Origin: Acidovorax sp. 107 | Lineage (GTDB): Bacteria; Pseudomonadota; Gammaproteobacteria; Burkholderiales; Burkholderiaceae_C | Direction of reading: 5' to 3' | NCBI RefSeq assembly: GCF_003058055.1 | Contig: NZ_QBTZ01000001.1 | Span: 994,501 to 1,058,500, forward strand | DNA: 64,000 nucleotides | In this document: positions 31,595-39,902 of the stretch, in pieces | How the letters are laid out: each line of letters begins with the position of its first letter | Numbering within the stretch: the stretch's first letter is position 1 | The notes under the pieces: model-generated | The model's database searches: none | The model's input: only the letters and a program-made list of their open reading frames with translations | What the model was told of the DNA's origin: nothing | Made by a program: the position numbers and the translations under genes

Positions 31595-32422
31595 ATGTTG
31601 ACCTATCCCCACATCGACCCCGTCGCCCTGCAGATCGGCCCGCTGGCTGTGCACTGGTATGGCCTGACCTATCTTGCGGCCTTTGGCCTGTTCATGTTGC
31701 TGGGCATCCGGCGCCTGCAGCACCCGCCCTATGCTTCCATCACAGGGCCCGGCGCCTGGACGCGCAAGGATGTCGAAGACATCCTCTTTCTGGGAGTGGC
31801 GGGTGTGGTCATTGGCGGCCGGCTGGGCTACTGCCTGTTCTACAAGCCGGGCTACTACCTGAGCCACCCGCTCGAGATTTTTGCTGTGTGGCAGGGCGGC
31901 ATGGCCTTCCATGGCGGGCTGCTGGGTGTGGTGGTCTCCATGCTGTGGTTTGCCCATTCGCGCCAGCGCCCCTGGCTGCAGGTGGCTGATTTTGTGGCGC
32001 CCTGCGTGCCCACCGGGCTGGCGGCGGGGCGAGTGGGCAACTTCATCAACGGCGAGCTGTGGGGCCGCTTTGCCAGCCCTGATCTGCCCTGGGGCATGGT
32101 GTTTGCGCACAGCGGCTCCATGCAACCGCGCCACCCGTCGCAGGTCTACCAGTTCCTGATGGAAGGGTTGCTGCTGTTCGTCCTGCTGTGGCTGTATGCG
32201 CGCAAGGAGCGTCGCCAGGGGCAGGTGGCCGCCGCCTTCCTGTTCGGCTACGGCGTGTTCCGTTTCATTGCCGAATACTTCCGCGAGCCCGATGCCTTCC
32301 TGGGCATCTTGTCGCTGGGCATGAGCATGGGGCAGTGGCTGTGCGTGCCCATGATCGTGGGCGGTGTTGCGCTGTGGCTGTGGGCAGAACGTCAGCCTGC
32401 GCGGGTTTCGGGTTCGCGGTGA
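31595..32422 (+). CDS. lgt: Prolipoprotein diacylglyceryl transferase
   Basis: This 275-residue polytopic inner-membrane enzyme adds diacylglycerol to the lipobox Cys of prolipoproteins. The family signature [14 protein letters not shown] and the conserved GGMAFHGG segment are present, with about seven hydrophobic segments. I chose the ATG at 31595 (MLTYPHID). The upstream open frame to 31481 has no hydrophobic or family character. There is no obvious ribosome site (ACCCGCCACC precedes). Confidence 0.96.
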   Translation: MLTYPHIDPVALQIGPLAVHWYGLTYLAAFGLFMLLGIRRLQHPPYASITGPGAWTRKDVEDILFLGVAGVVIGGRLGYCLFYKPGYYLSHPLEIFAVWQGGMAFHGGLLGVVVSMLWFAHSRQRPWLQVADFVAPCVPTGLAAGRVGNFINGELWGRFASPDLPWGMVFAHSGSMQPRHPSQVYQFLMEGLLLFVLLWLYARKERRQGQVAAAFLFGYGVFRFIAEYFREPDAFLGILSLGMSMGQWLCVPMIVGGVALWLWAERQPARVSGSR

Positions 32423-32669
32423 AATTGAACCACCCTGAGGAGGCTTGACTTGCGCAGGGGCTTGCTGAGCGGGCCGGGCGGCTTGCCTGCGGGGGAGGGT
32501 AGGCGGGCGTGATGGGTGACGATTGGGTGGACACGGTCCCCTGTGTCGGCACCATGGTGGCGACACCTCGCCCGCCTGCTTTCCGGGTGGACGAGGGAAC
32601 GCGGCGCCTTGGCATCTCGGCGCAGCCGCTGATGCCACTCGGCAACCGGTCCCTCCGCCGTTCCTTCTC

Positions 32670-32699
32670 AACCAAGTTCAACCAAGTTCAACCAAGTGC
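32670..32699 (+). repeat. Three tandem copies of a 10-bp unit before the M20 peptidase
   Basis: AACCAAGTTC occurs twice exactly and a third time as AACCAAGTGC, in direct tandem. It ends 4 bp before the first candidate start of the peptidase gene. The unit is one helical turn long. Confidence 0.8.
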
Positions 32700-32703
32700 C
32701 TCC

Positions 32704-34212
32704 ATGAGGCTCATGACATACATGATGAAAAAACTACTGCTGGGACTGCTCGCTCTTGCGGTGCTGCTGGCTGCGGCCTTGGGTATCAACACCTTGCGCA
32801 AGGGCTCGCGCCAGATGGCGGTGGCGCCCATTGCCCGCTTGCCAGTGGACGATGCCGCCGCCGCCCAGCGCTTGGCCGAGGCAGTCCGTCTGCGCACCGA
32901 GTCCTCGCGCGACGACGCCACCGCCAGTACCGGGCAGTTTTTGCAGTTCCACGTGCTGCTGCAGGAGCGGTTCCCGCTGGTGCATGCCAAGCTCAAGCGC
33001 GAGGTGGTGGGTGACTTGAGCCTGCTCTACACCTGGCCTGGTAGCGATGCGAGTGCTGCGCCCGTGATGCTGCTGGCCCACCAGGACGTGGTGCCTGTTG
33101 CCCCTGGCACCGAGGGCGACTGGGCGCAGCCTCCCTATTCCGGCGCGATCAAGGACGGGTTCGTCTGGGGCCGTGGCTCCTGGGACGACAAAGGCAACCT
33201 GATGAGCCAGCTTGAAGCCGTGGAGATGCTTCTGGCGGCTGGCTTCCAGCCCCAGCGCACCATCTATCTGGCTTTCGGCGCCGATGAGGAAGTGGGCGGG
33301 CTGCGCGGGGCTGCCCAGATCGCCGCCCTGCTGCAGGAGCGCAAGGTGCATCTCGATTTTGTGATCGATGAGGGCTTGCTGATTCTCGACGGCGTGATGC
33401 CGGGGCTGGACAAGCCTGCGGCGCTCATCGGCGTGGCGGAAAAGGGCTACATGTCGGTGGTGATGAAGATGTCGGGCACACCGGGGCATTCGTCCATGCC
33501 GCCCCACAAGGGCAGCAGCGCCATCGCCATGGTGAGCGACGCGCTGCGGCGTCTTGACGAGGAGCAGTTGCCTGGCGGCATTCGCGGGGTGGCGGGTGAG
33601 ATGTTCGACACCCTGGCGCCCGAGATGGGCGGGGTGAACCGTGTTGTGCTGTCCAATCTGTGGTTGTTCCGGCCGGTGGTGCAAAAGCAGCTCGAGGGAG
33701 CCTCCAGCACCAATGCCATGTTGCGCACCACCACGGCGCTGACCATCGTGAACGCCGGCAACCGCGACAACGTGGTGCCCGGTCGCGCCGAAGCCACGGT
33801 CAACTTCCGCCTGCTGCCGGGCGATACCAAGGAGCAGGTGATGGACCATGTGCGCAGCAAGATCAGCGCACCCGCGGCGCAGTACGAGCTGAGCACGTTG
33901 CCCGGCGCGGTGGATGCCTCCAAGGTAGCACCCACGGACTCCACCCAGTACCGCCTGCTCAACCAGACCATCCGGGAGATCTTTCCCGATGTGCTGGTGG
34001 CCCCGGGCCTCATGGTGGCGGGGACCGATTCGCAGCACTATGGCGCCATCAGCGACCACATCTTCAAGTTCTCGCCTGTGCGTGCGAATTCGGAAGACCT
34101 GAAGCGCTTTCACGGCACCAACGAGCGCCTGGACATTGCCAACTACGCAGACGCCATTCGCTTTTACCACCGGCTGATCGGGCAGATCAGCCAGAAGGAC
34201 CCCAAGCCCTGA
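32704..34212 (+). CDS. M20 family zinc peptidase, membrane-anchored (carboxypeptidase S-like)
   Basis: From 32704 the product has 502 residues, with an N-terminal hydrophobic anchor (about 9-29) and a large M20 domain. Metal-site motifs are LAHQDVVPV, GRGSWDDKG (bridging Asp), ADEEVGG (catalytic and ligand Glu) and a late His in GTDSQHYG. This is the carboxypeptidase S/PM20D1 branch, which hydrolyses N-acyl amino acids or small peptides, here likely on the periplasmic face. In-frame ATGs at 32713, 32722 and 32725 are alternatives; GAGG at 32706-32709 would serve the later ones. It follows lgt after 281 bp containing only a tandem repeat. Confidence 0.88.
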   Translation: MRLMTYMMKKLLLGLLALAVLLAAALGINTLRKGSRQMAVAPIARLPVDDAAAAQRLAEAVRLRTESSRDDATASTGQFLQFHVLLQERFPLVHAKLKREVVGDLSLLYTWPGSDASAAPVMLLAHQDVVPVAPGTEGDWAQPPYSGAIKDGFVWGRGSWDDKGNLMSQLEAVEMLLAAGFQPQRTIYLAFGADEEVGGLRGAAQIAALLQERKVHLDFVIDEGLLILDGVMPGLDKPAALIGVAEKGYMSVVMKMSGTPGHSSMPPHKGSSAIAMVSDALRRLDEEQLPGGIRGVAGEMFDTLAPEMGGVNRVVLSNLWLFRPVVQKQLEGASSTNAMLRTTTALTIVNAGNRDNVVPGRAEATVNFRLLPGDTKEQVMDHVRSKISAPAAQYELSTLPGAVDASKVAPTDSTQYRLLNQTIREIFPDVLVAPGLMVAGTDSQHYGAISDHIFKFSPVRANSEDLKRFHGTNERLDIANYADAIRFYHRLIGQISQKDPKP

Positions 34213-34221
34213 CGCGGGGGC

Positions 34222-35139
34222 TTAACCGTGTGGATCACTGCGGCGCGCCATGGTCCACAGTGCTGCCACCACGATGAGCCCACCCCCTACCCAGCCCGTG
34301 GTGCTGAGTTGCTCGCCCAACCAGAACACCGCAAACAGCGCGCCAAAGGCGGGCTCACTGCTGGTCAGCAAGCCCACCCGCGTGGGCGAGCTGTGGCGCA
34401 GTGCCCAGTTCTGGGCCACAAACGCAAACACCGTGCAGCCCGCCACCAGGTAGACGCAGGCCCACCAGAAAGCGCTGGCCTGGGTGATCGATGGCAGCGG
34501 GGGCAGTTTGCCCGGCAAGGCCAGCGCCAGCAGCAGGCAGCCCACTCCGATGACGCCCGACTGCACCGCCGTGAGGGCCAGCACCGGCGCATTGCGGCGG
34601 CGGGTGAGCCGCGTGGTTTGGCACACCGTGATGGCGCGCAGCACAGCGGCCGCCAGCATCAGCGCGTCGCCCCAGCCCCACCGGCCCGTGTAACCCCCGC
34701 TGAGCAGGGCTGCGCCCAGCAGTGATGCGGCAGCAAAACCAAACATCGCGCGCTCGGGCCGCTGGCGCAGCAGCCACCACTCGGCAAACGGTGTGAACAC
34801 CACGCACAGGCTGATCAGAAACGCTGCATTGCTGGCCTGCGTGAGTGCCAGGCCAAAGGTCTCGCACAGAAAGATGCCCAGCATCAGCACGCCCAGCGGC
34901 AGGCCCGCCACCAGCGCATCGCGCCGCTCGGGCGCACTGGCGCGCAGCAGGGCAGGGAGCAGCACGGCAAAGGTCAGGAGGAAGCGCACGGCCAAAAAGC
35001 CCAGTACCGGGTAGAACACCAGGGCCCCCTTGGCCACGCCATAGCTCGTGCCCCACACCACGGCCACCATCAGCAGGGCCAGGTCAGACAGGCGCGGGGC
35101 CAGCGGGGAGGGGGCGGACAGGGGCAGGGTGTGTGACAT
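34222..35139 (-). CDS. DMT superfamily (EamA) transporter
   Basis: The 305-residue protein has about ten hydrophobic segments in two EamA-type halves (MVAVVWGTSYGVAKGALVFYP near the start, and a second unit from about residue 155). Members of this family usually export metabolites or amino acids. It is divergent from a LysR-type regulator, with a palindrome in the shared 123-bp region, so the regulator probably controls it. The substrate cannot be told. Confidence 0.9.
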   Translation of the reverse strand: MSHTLPLSAPSPLAPRLSDLALLMVAVVWGTSYGVAKGALVFYPVLGFLAVRFLLTFAVLLPALLRASAPERRDALVAGLPLGVLMLGIFLCETFGLALTQASNAAFLISLCVVFTPFAEWWLLRQRPERAMFGFAAASLLGAALLSGGYTGRWGWGDALMLAAAVLRAITVCQTTRLTRRRNAPVLALTAVQSGVIGVGCLLLALALPGKLPPLPSITQASAFWWACVYLVAGCTVFAFVAQNWALRHSSPTRVGLLTSSEPAFGALFAVFWLGEQLSTTGWVGGGLIVVAALWTMARRSDPHG

Positions 35140-35204
35140 GGGAATGCAGTCGGTTGGAGGAAGGCAGCGGAGCGCCGCGCCGGGTGATGACCGGGCGTTA
35201 GGAA

Positions 35205-35234
35205 ATTATCAATTTGCGTCGTTGGATTGATAAT
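35205..35234. promoter_or_regulatory. Candidate LysR operator between eamA and lysR genes
   Basis: The perfect 9-bp arms ATTATCAAT (35205-35213) and ATTGATAAT (35226-35234) are separated by 12 bases. LysR-type regulators bind interrupted dyads near divergent promoters. The site lies 65 bp from the transporter start and 28 bp from the regulator start, and is AT-rich amid GC-rich sequence. Confidence 0.7.
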
Positions 35235-35262
35235 CGCTGCCAAAGAACTGCACTTGTTCCTC

Positions 35263-36180
35263 ATGCGCATCAATCAACCCCTGGACAGCCTCCCCGACAT
35301 GGCGGTGTTTGCCCGCGTGGTGGACGCAGGCAGCTTCTCGGCTGCTGCGCGGCAGCTGGGCATCACCCCGTCGGCGGTCAGCCGCCAGGTGGCCCGGCTG
35401 GAGGGGGCGCTGCGCGTGCGTCTGCTGGAGCGCACCACCCGCAAGCTGCGGCTGACCGATGCGGGCACGGCGGTCTACAGCCGCTGCCAGGACATGGTGT
35501 CTGCCGCGCGCGAGGTGTGGGCGCTGAGTGACACGCACTCTGCAGAGCCTTCTGGCATGGTGCGCATGAGCATGGCCAAGGCGGTGGGGCGCCAGCTGGT
35601 GCACCCGCTGGTGCTGCCGTTTTTGCAGAAATACCCCCAGGTCGATGTGCAGCTGCTCATCACCGACCGCACGGTGGACCTGTTCGAGGAACCGATTGAC
35701 CTGGCCCTGCGCGTGACAGACACGCCGCCTCCGGGCCTGGCCGGGCGCCCGCTGGCCACCTTGCGCCATTTGGTCTGCGCCAGCCCGCGTTACCTGGCCG
35801 AACGGGGTCACCCCCAGCACCCGCGTGACCTGGAGCGCCATGCCTGCATCACCCTGGGCGAGGACGAGCGCGACCGGCACTGGCGCTTTGAGCGTGCGGG
35901 CGAGGCCGCCACGGTGGCCGTGCGCGGTCGCTATGTAGCCAACCACAGCGAGGTGCGGCTGGAGGCCGCGCTGAGCCACCTGGGCATTGCCAGCCTGCCG
36001 GGCTTTACCGCGCGCGCTGCGTTAGAACGGGGTGACCTGGTGACTGTGTTGCCCGACTGGGAGCACAAGACCTCGTACGCGGGCACGGCCTGGGTGCTGT
36101 ACCCGTCCCACCGCTTTCTGCCCGCCAAGCTGCGGGTGTGGATTGACCACCTGGTGGAAGGATTTGCCGGTGTGGAGTGA
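35263..36180 (+). CDS. LysR family transcriptional regulator
   Basis: The 305-residue protein has an N-terminal winged helix-turn-helix (about 6-65; SFSAAARQLGITPSAVSRQVARLE) and a periplasmic-binding-like effector domain (about 90-295). The ATG at 35263 is preferred; a TTG at 35227 lies inside the candidate operator. It should regulate the divergent EamA exporter and itself. The inducer is unknown. Confidence 0.93.
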   Translation: MRINQPLDSLPDMAVFARVVDAGSFSAAARQLGITPSAVSRQVARLEGALRVRLLERTTRKLRLTDAGTAVYSRCQDMVSAAREVWALSDTHSAEPSGMVRMSMAKAVGRQLVHPLVLPFLQKYPQVDVQLLITDRTVDLFEEPIDLALRVTDTPPPGLAGRPLATLRHLVCASPRYLAERGHPQHPRDLERHACITLGEDERDRHWRFERAGEAATVAVRGRYVANHSEVRLEAALSHLGIASLPGFTARAALERGDLVTVLPDWEHKTSYAGTAWVLYPSHRFLPAKLRVWIDHLVEGFAGVE

Positions 36181-36557
36181 AGCGGCTAAAGGGCGCGAGG
36201 GCAGGGCGAGCCTGCGGTGGGCTTAGCGGGTGTTGCACCCTCGACAGCTCATCTGGCCCGGGGCGGATCACCCAACGGCGGCGCCTCCGGGCCAACAGCG
36301 AGGTGCGCCACCCTTGCCGCTCTCTGGCACGCAGCGTTGCGCAACCACCGCAATTGCCATCTTTTGTGTAACCAAAGCCTGCAAATCAGGGTTTTCATCT
36401 TGTCATTTTGCGTAATTATGAGAAATTACGCACATGGCGGGGCAATCGCTACTGTTGTCAGCTGATGGAGGGGTGTTGCAGGCATTCGGCTTGCACAGTC
36501 CGCCAGCCGCTGATAGCCGATGCCTCGCGGGTTGGTGCCTTGGAGTCTTGTTTTCAC
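36181..36557 (+). other. 377-bp gene-free region before the malonate operon
   Basis: I find no convincing gene here. The first 180 bp are GC-rich with no clear terminator for the upstream LysR gene. From about 36355 the sequence turns AT-rich and holds the palindrome described at 36409. The frame of the GntR gene is open back to 36408, but codon use and content upstream of 36558 are not protein-like. Confidence 0.6.
36409..36432. promoter_or_regulatory. Candidate GntR operator upstream of the malonate operon
   Basis: TGCGTAATT (36409-36417) and AATTACGCA (36424-36432) form a perfect 9-bp dyad with a 6-base spacer. It is 126 bp before the regulator start. A TTGTCA hexamer at 36400 overlaps its left edge as a possible -35. 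FadR-type regulators bind dyads of this size, so autoregulation is likely. Confidence 0.7.
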
Positions 36558-37226
36558 ATGCGTCCTGTCCCGAATTCACTGCACGACGAAGTCGCCTCCC
36601 GGCTGCGGGAGCAGATTTTTGCGGGCGCCTTGCCGCCCGGCAGCTTTCTGGACGAGGCCGCCTTGTGCGAGCGGCTGGAAATCTCGCGCACCCCCCTGCG
36701 TGAGGCGCTCAAGGTGCTGGTGGCTGAGGGGCTGCTGCGCCACGAGCCGCGCCGGGGCTGCTTTGTGGCTGAGGTCACCGAGAGCGATCTGGACAACATC
36801 TTTCCTGTCATCGCATTGTTGGAGGGGCGCGCCGCACACGAGGCCACGCGCAAAGCCGTGGCGGCCGACATTGCCGCGCTGGAGCTGCTGCATGAGCGCC
36901 TGCAGCAGTGCGCGGCCGACGGAAGCATTACCGATTACTACGAAGCCAACTACGCCATCCACGAGGCCTTCATCACGCTGGCAGACAACCGCTGGCTGGC
37001 CCAGGTGATTGGCGACCTGCGCAAGATCTTGCGCCTGGCGCGCCACAAGACGCTGCATGCCCCGGGGCGCCTGCAGCAAAGTTTGGCCGAGCACCTGGCC
37101 GTGTTTGCTGCCCTCAAGGCCCGCGACTGCGATGCAGCCGAAGAAGCCATGCGCACCCATTTGTTGCGCCAGCGTGATGCGCTGCGCGACGTAGCCCGCA
37201 ACCAGCAATCGAGGTTGACCCCATGA
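36558..37226 (+). CDS. GntR family regulator, FadR/FCD subfamily, of malonate genes
   Basis: The 222-residue protein has an N-terminal winged helix (about 8-75; ISRTPLREALKVLVAEGLL) and an all-helical FCD ligand domain (about 85-210). Its stop overlaps the malonyl-CoA decarboxylase start by 4 bases, so the two are translationally coupled. By position it corresponds to MatR/MdcY-type regulators that respond to malonate or malonyl-CoA. The ATG at 36558 gives the normal N-terminus. Confidence 0.92.
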   Translation: MRPVPNSLHDEVASRLREQIFAGALPPGSFLDEAALCERLEISRTPLREALKVLVAEGLLRHEPRRGCFVAEVTESDLDNIFPVIALLEGRAAHEATRKAVAADIAALELLHERLQQCAADGSITDYYEANYAIHEAFITLADNRWLAQVIGDLRKILRLARHKTLHAPGRLQQSLAEHLAVFAALKARDCDAAEEAMRTHLLRQRDALRDVARNQQSRLTP

Positions 37227-38710
37227 TCAACAGCACCCCCGAATGGATCGCCCGCAGCGTGTCCCGTCTGCGCACTGCCGCGCCTGCCCCCGACAAGGCG
37301 GGGGACAAGTCGGCCAAGGCCGCACTCGACAAAACCGTGACCGACGTGGTTGCCAAGGTCGCGGTGCCGCGCTCTACCCATGAGCGCCTGCAGGCCACGC
37401 TGCGTCGCGGCCAGGAGGCGCTGTCGCCCCGTGCGCTGCGCCGCCTGCTGGCCGACCTGCAGGAGGTGGTGGCCCCGCAGGTGAGCGAGATCGAAGGCGG
37501 CCGCCGCGCCCAGGCTGTGGCCGACTGGTACGCCAAGGCCGCGCCCGAAGAGCGGCGTGACATGTGGCTGCTGATGTGCGAGCAGTTTGCGCCGGACGCC
37601 ACGCGCTTCAAGTCGGCCCGCCAGCGCTACGAGGCAGCGGCCGGCACGGCGGAGGAAGGCCAGGCGGAGATCGGCCTGCGCCGCGCCTTGGTGTCGCCCC
37701 GCACACGGTTGCTGCAGCGGTTTTCGGCGTTCCCCGAAGGCATGCGCTTTCTGGTGGACATGCGCGCAGAAATCCTGCCGCTGCTCAAGGCCGACAAGCG
37801 CCTGCTGCCGCTCGATGCCGAGCTGGAACACCTGTTCTCGACCTGGTTTGATGTGGCCTTTCTGGAACTGCGCCGCCTGTCGTGGGACTCGCCCGCCTCG
37901 CTGCTTGAAAAGCTCATCAAATACGAGGCCGTGCACGACATCCGCAGTTGGGCCGACCTGAAGAACCGTCTGGACAGCGACCGCCGCTGCTATGGCTTCT
38001 TCCACCCGCGTCTGCCCAACGAGCCGCTGATCTTTGTGGAGGTGGCTCTGGTGGACAAGATCTCGGCCAGCATCACGCCGCTGCTGGACGAGGCGGCTGC
38101 GCCCGTGGACATCACACGGGCCACCACGGCCATCTTCTATTCCATCAGCAACACACAAACGGGCCTGCGCGGCGTGAGCTTTGGCGACTCGCTGATCAAG
38201 CATGTGGTGGAAACGCTCACGGCCGAGTTCCCGCGCTTGCGCACCTTTGCCACGCTGTCGCCCATCCCGGGTTTCCGCGCTTGGCTGGGCAAGCATGCGG
38301 GTGCGATGCTGGACCGCCTGGACGACAAGCGCCGCAGCGAACTGGGCCGCGCGGTGGGGTTCGAGCCGCCGCAGGCCACGCATTTTCTCGGCGCGGTGGA
38401 CAAGGCGCTGGAGCTGGACGCCAAATCCCCCGTGCGCCAGATGCTGCTGGAATGCGCCGCGTACTATCTGGGCCGCGAGCTGCAAGAAGGCAAGCCGGCA
38501 GACCCCGTAGCCCGCTTCCACTTGGGTAACGGCGCGCGGGTAGAGCGCCTGAACTGGGCGGGCGACCCGTCCACCAAGGGGCAAAAACAATCGTACGGGC
38601 TCATGGTGAACTACCTGTACGACTTGAAGCGCATCGACAAGCACCGCAGCTTGCTTGCGCAGGGCAAAGTGCCAGTGTCGGGGGACATCGACAGCCTTTG
38701 CCGCGACTGA
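37223..38710 (+). CDS. matA: Malonyl-CoA decarboxylase
   Basis: The 495-residue protein fits the MCD/MatA family: a helical N-terminal part (to about 190) and a C-terminal acetyltransferase-like catalytic domain. Family segments include ISNTQTGLRGVSFG, FATLSPIPGFRAWL and a late His in VARFHLGNGA. It yields acetyl-CoA and CO2 from malonyl-CoA. Together with the malonyl-CoA synthetase gene downstream it completes the route from malonate to acetyl-CoA. Confidence 0.94.
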   Translation: MINSTPEWIARSVSRLRTAAPAPDKAGDKSAKAALDKTVTDVVAKVAVPRSTHERLQATLRRGQEALSPRALRRLLADLQEVVAPQVSEIEGGRRAQAVADWYAKAAPEERRDMWLLMCEQFAPDATRFKSARQRYEAAAGTAEEGQAEIGLRRALVSPRTRLLQRFSAFPEGMRFLVDMRAEILPLLKADKRLLPLDAELEHLFSTWFDVAFLELRRLSWDSPASLLEKLIKYEAVHDIRSWADLKNRLDSDRRCYGFFHPRLPNEPLIFVEVALVDKISASITPLLDEAAAPVDITRATTAIFYSISNTQTGLRGVSFGDSLIKHVVETLTAEFPRLRTFATLSPIPGFRAWLGKHAGAMLDRLDDKRRSELGRAVGFEPPQATHFLGAVDKALELDAKSPVRQMLLECAAYYLGRELQEGKPADPVARFHLGNGARVERLNWAGDPSTKGQKQSYGLMVNYLYDLKRIDKHRSLLAQGKVPVSGDIDSLCRD

Positions 38711-38777
38711 CGGGGCGCCCGGCATGATGTCGGGTGGACCAGAGACAGCGTATTTTTACAACGACAGGAGACAACGA

Positions 38778-39767
38778 ATGATTGAATCGCGAATCCAACG
38801 CCGGGATGTCTTGCTCGGCGCAGCGGCTGCAGGTTTGGGCCTGGCCAGCGGCAGCAGCTGGGCCGACAGCAACTGGCCGACCAAGCCGGTGACGGTGGTG
38901 GTGCCTTTTCCCGCCGGTGGCGGTACCGATGCCTTTGCCCGGCCGCTGGCCGCGCAGTTTTCCAAAAGCACAGGCAAGACGCTGGTGATCGACAACCGGG
39001 GGGGCGCCGGTGGCACGCTGGGCGCCAGCATTGCCTCCAAGGCTGCTCCCGACGGCTACACCTTGTTCATGGGGGCGGTGCACCACGCCATTGCCCCGTC
39101 GATGTACCCCAAGCTCGACTACGACATCGAAAAAGACTTTATCCCGCTGGCGCTGCTGGCCAATGTGCCGCAGGTGGTGGTGGTCAACCCCAAGACGCCG
39201 TCTGCCAACTTCAAGCAGTTTCTGGACTATGTCAAGCGCAACCCTGCCAAGCTCAACTACGGCTCGGCCGGGGCCGGCACCTCGCACCACCTGGCGGGCG
39301 AGCTGTTCAAGCAGCAGACGGGCACCTTCATTACTCACATCCCGTACCGGGGCGCAGGCCCGGCGCTGCAGGACCTGATTGGCGGCAACGTGGACATGAT
39401 GTTCGACGGCCTGGGGTCCTCCGCCAACCACATCAAGAGCGGCCGCATCAAGGCGCTGATGGTGTCCGGCCCCAAGCGCAACCCTGCCTTCCCCGACGTG
39501 CCCTGCGCCTCCGAAGTGGGCCTGCCCGACTACACCGTGACCACCTGGTACGGCCTGTGGGCGCCCAAAGGCACACCGGCTGATGTGCAGGCCCGCATCG
39601 TGGACGAAATCAAGCGCCTGGGCACGGCCGAAGAGCTCAAGGCCGTGTGGGCCAGCAACGGCGCGGACTACGGTGGCATGACGCAACAGCAGTTCGGCGC
39701 GTTTGTGAGTAGCGAGGTCAAGCGCTGGGCGGCCGTGGTGAAGGCGTCTGGCGCCAAATTGGACTAA
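38778..39767 (+). CDS. Bug family periplasmic substrate-binding protein
   Basis: The 329-residue protein starts at the ATG at 38778 (AGGAGA before it) with a Tat-type signal RRDVLLGAAAAGLGLA. The mature part is the two-lobed Bug/TctC fold (NWPTKPVTVVVPFPAGGGTD, IPYRGAGPALQDLIGG). Such receptors bind carboxylates for tripartite tricarboxylate transporters. Position 67 bp after matA suggests malonate or a related diacid as ligand. No TctA or TctB membrane genes are in the window, so the receptor is an orphan here. Confidence 0.9.
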   Translation: MIESRIQRRDVLLGAAAAGLGLASGSSWADSNWPTKPVTVVVPFPAGGGTDAFARPLAAQFSKSTGKTLVIDNRGGAGGTLGASIASKAAPDGYTLFMGAVHHAIAPSMYPKLDYDIEKDFIPLALLANVPQVVVVNPKTPSANFKQFLDYVKRNPAKLNYGSAGAGTSHHLAGELFKQQTGTFITHIPYRGAGPALQDLIGGNVDMMFDGLGSSANHIKSGRIKALMVSGPKRNPAFPDVPCASEVGLPDYTVTTWYGLWAPKGTPADVQARIVDEIKRLGTAEELKAVWASNGADYGGMTQQQFGAFVSSEVKRWAAVVKASGAKLD

Positions 39768-39850
39768 CCCCCTGTGGCGCTTTGCGCCTTCCCCCTGAAG
39801 GGGGACGCCACCCGTGGCCTGGCAAAGCCAGTTCCACGGTGGCGCTGGCG
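39768..39850 (+). repeat. Nested GC-rich hairpins after the Bug gene
   Basis: Directly after the stop there are three stems. GTGGCG (39774) pairs with CGCCAC (39806) around an inner CCCCCT/AGGGGG stem. CCGTGG (39812) pairs with CCACGG (39834) around CTGGC/GCCAG. The layout recalls intergenic C-rich repeats of Comamonadaceae that I remember but cannot check. It may also end or attenuate transcription into the next gene. Confidence 0.6.
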
Positions 39851-39902
39851 ATGGTGCCGCGCGGGTTTCGAGGGCTGCAAGTGTTGAGCAGTGTAGGACG
39901 GG

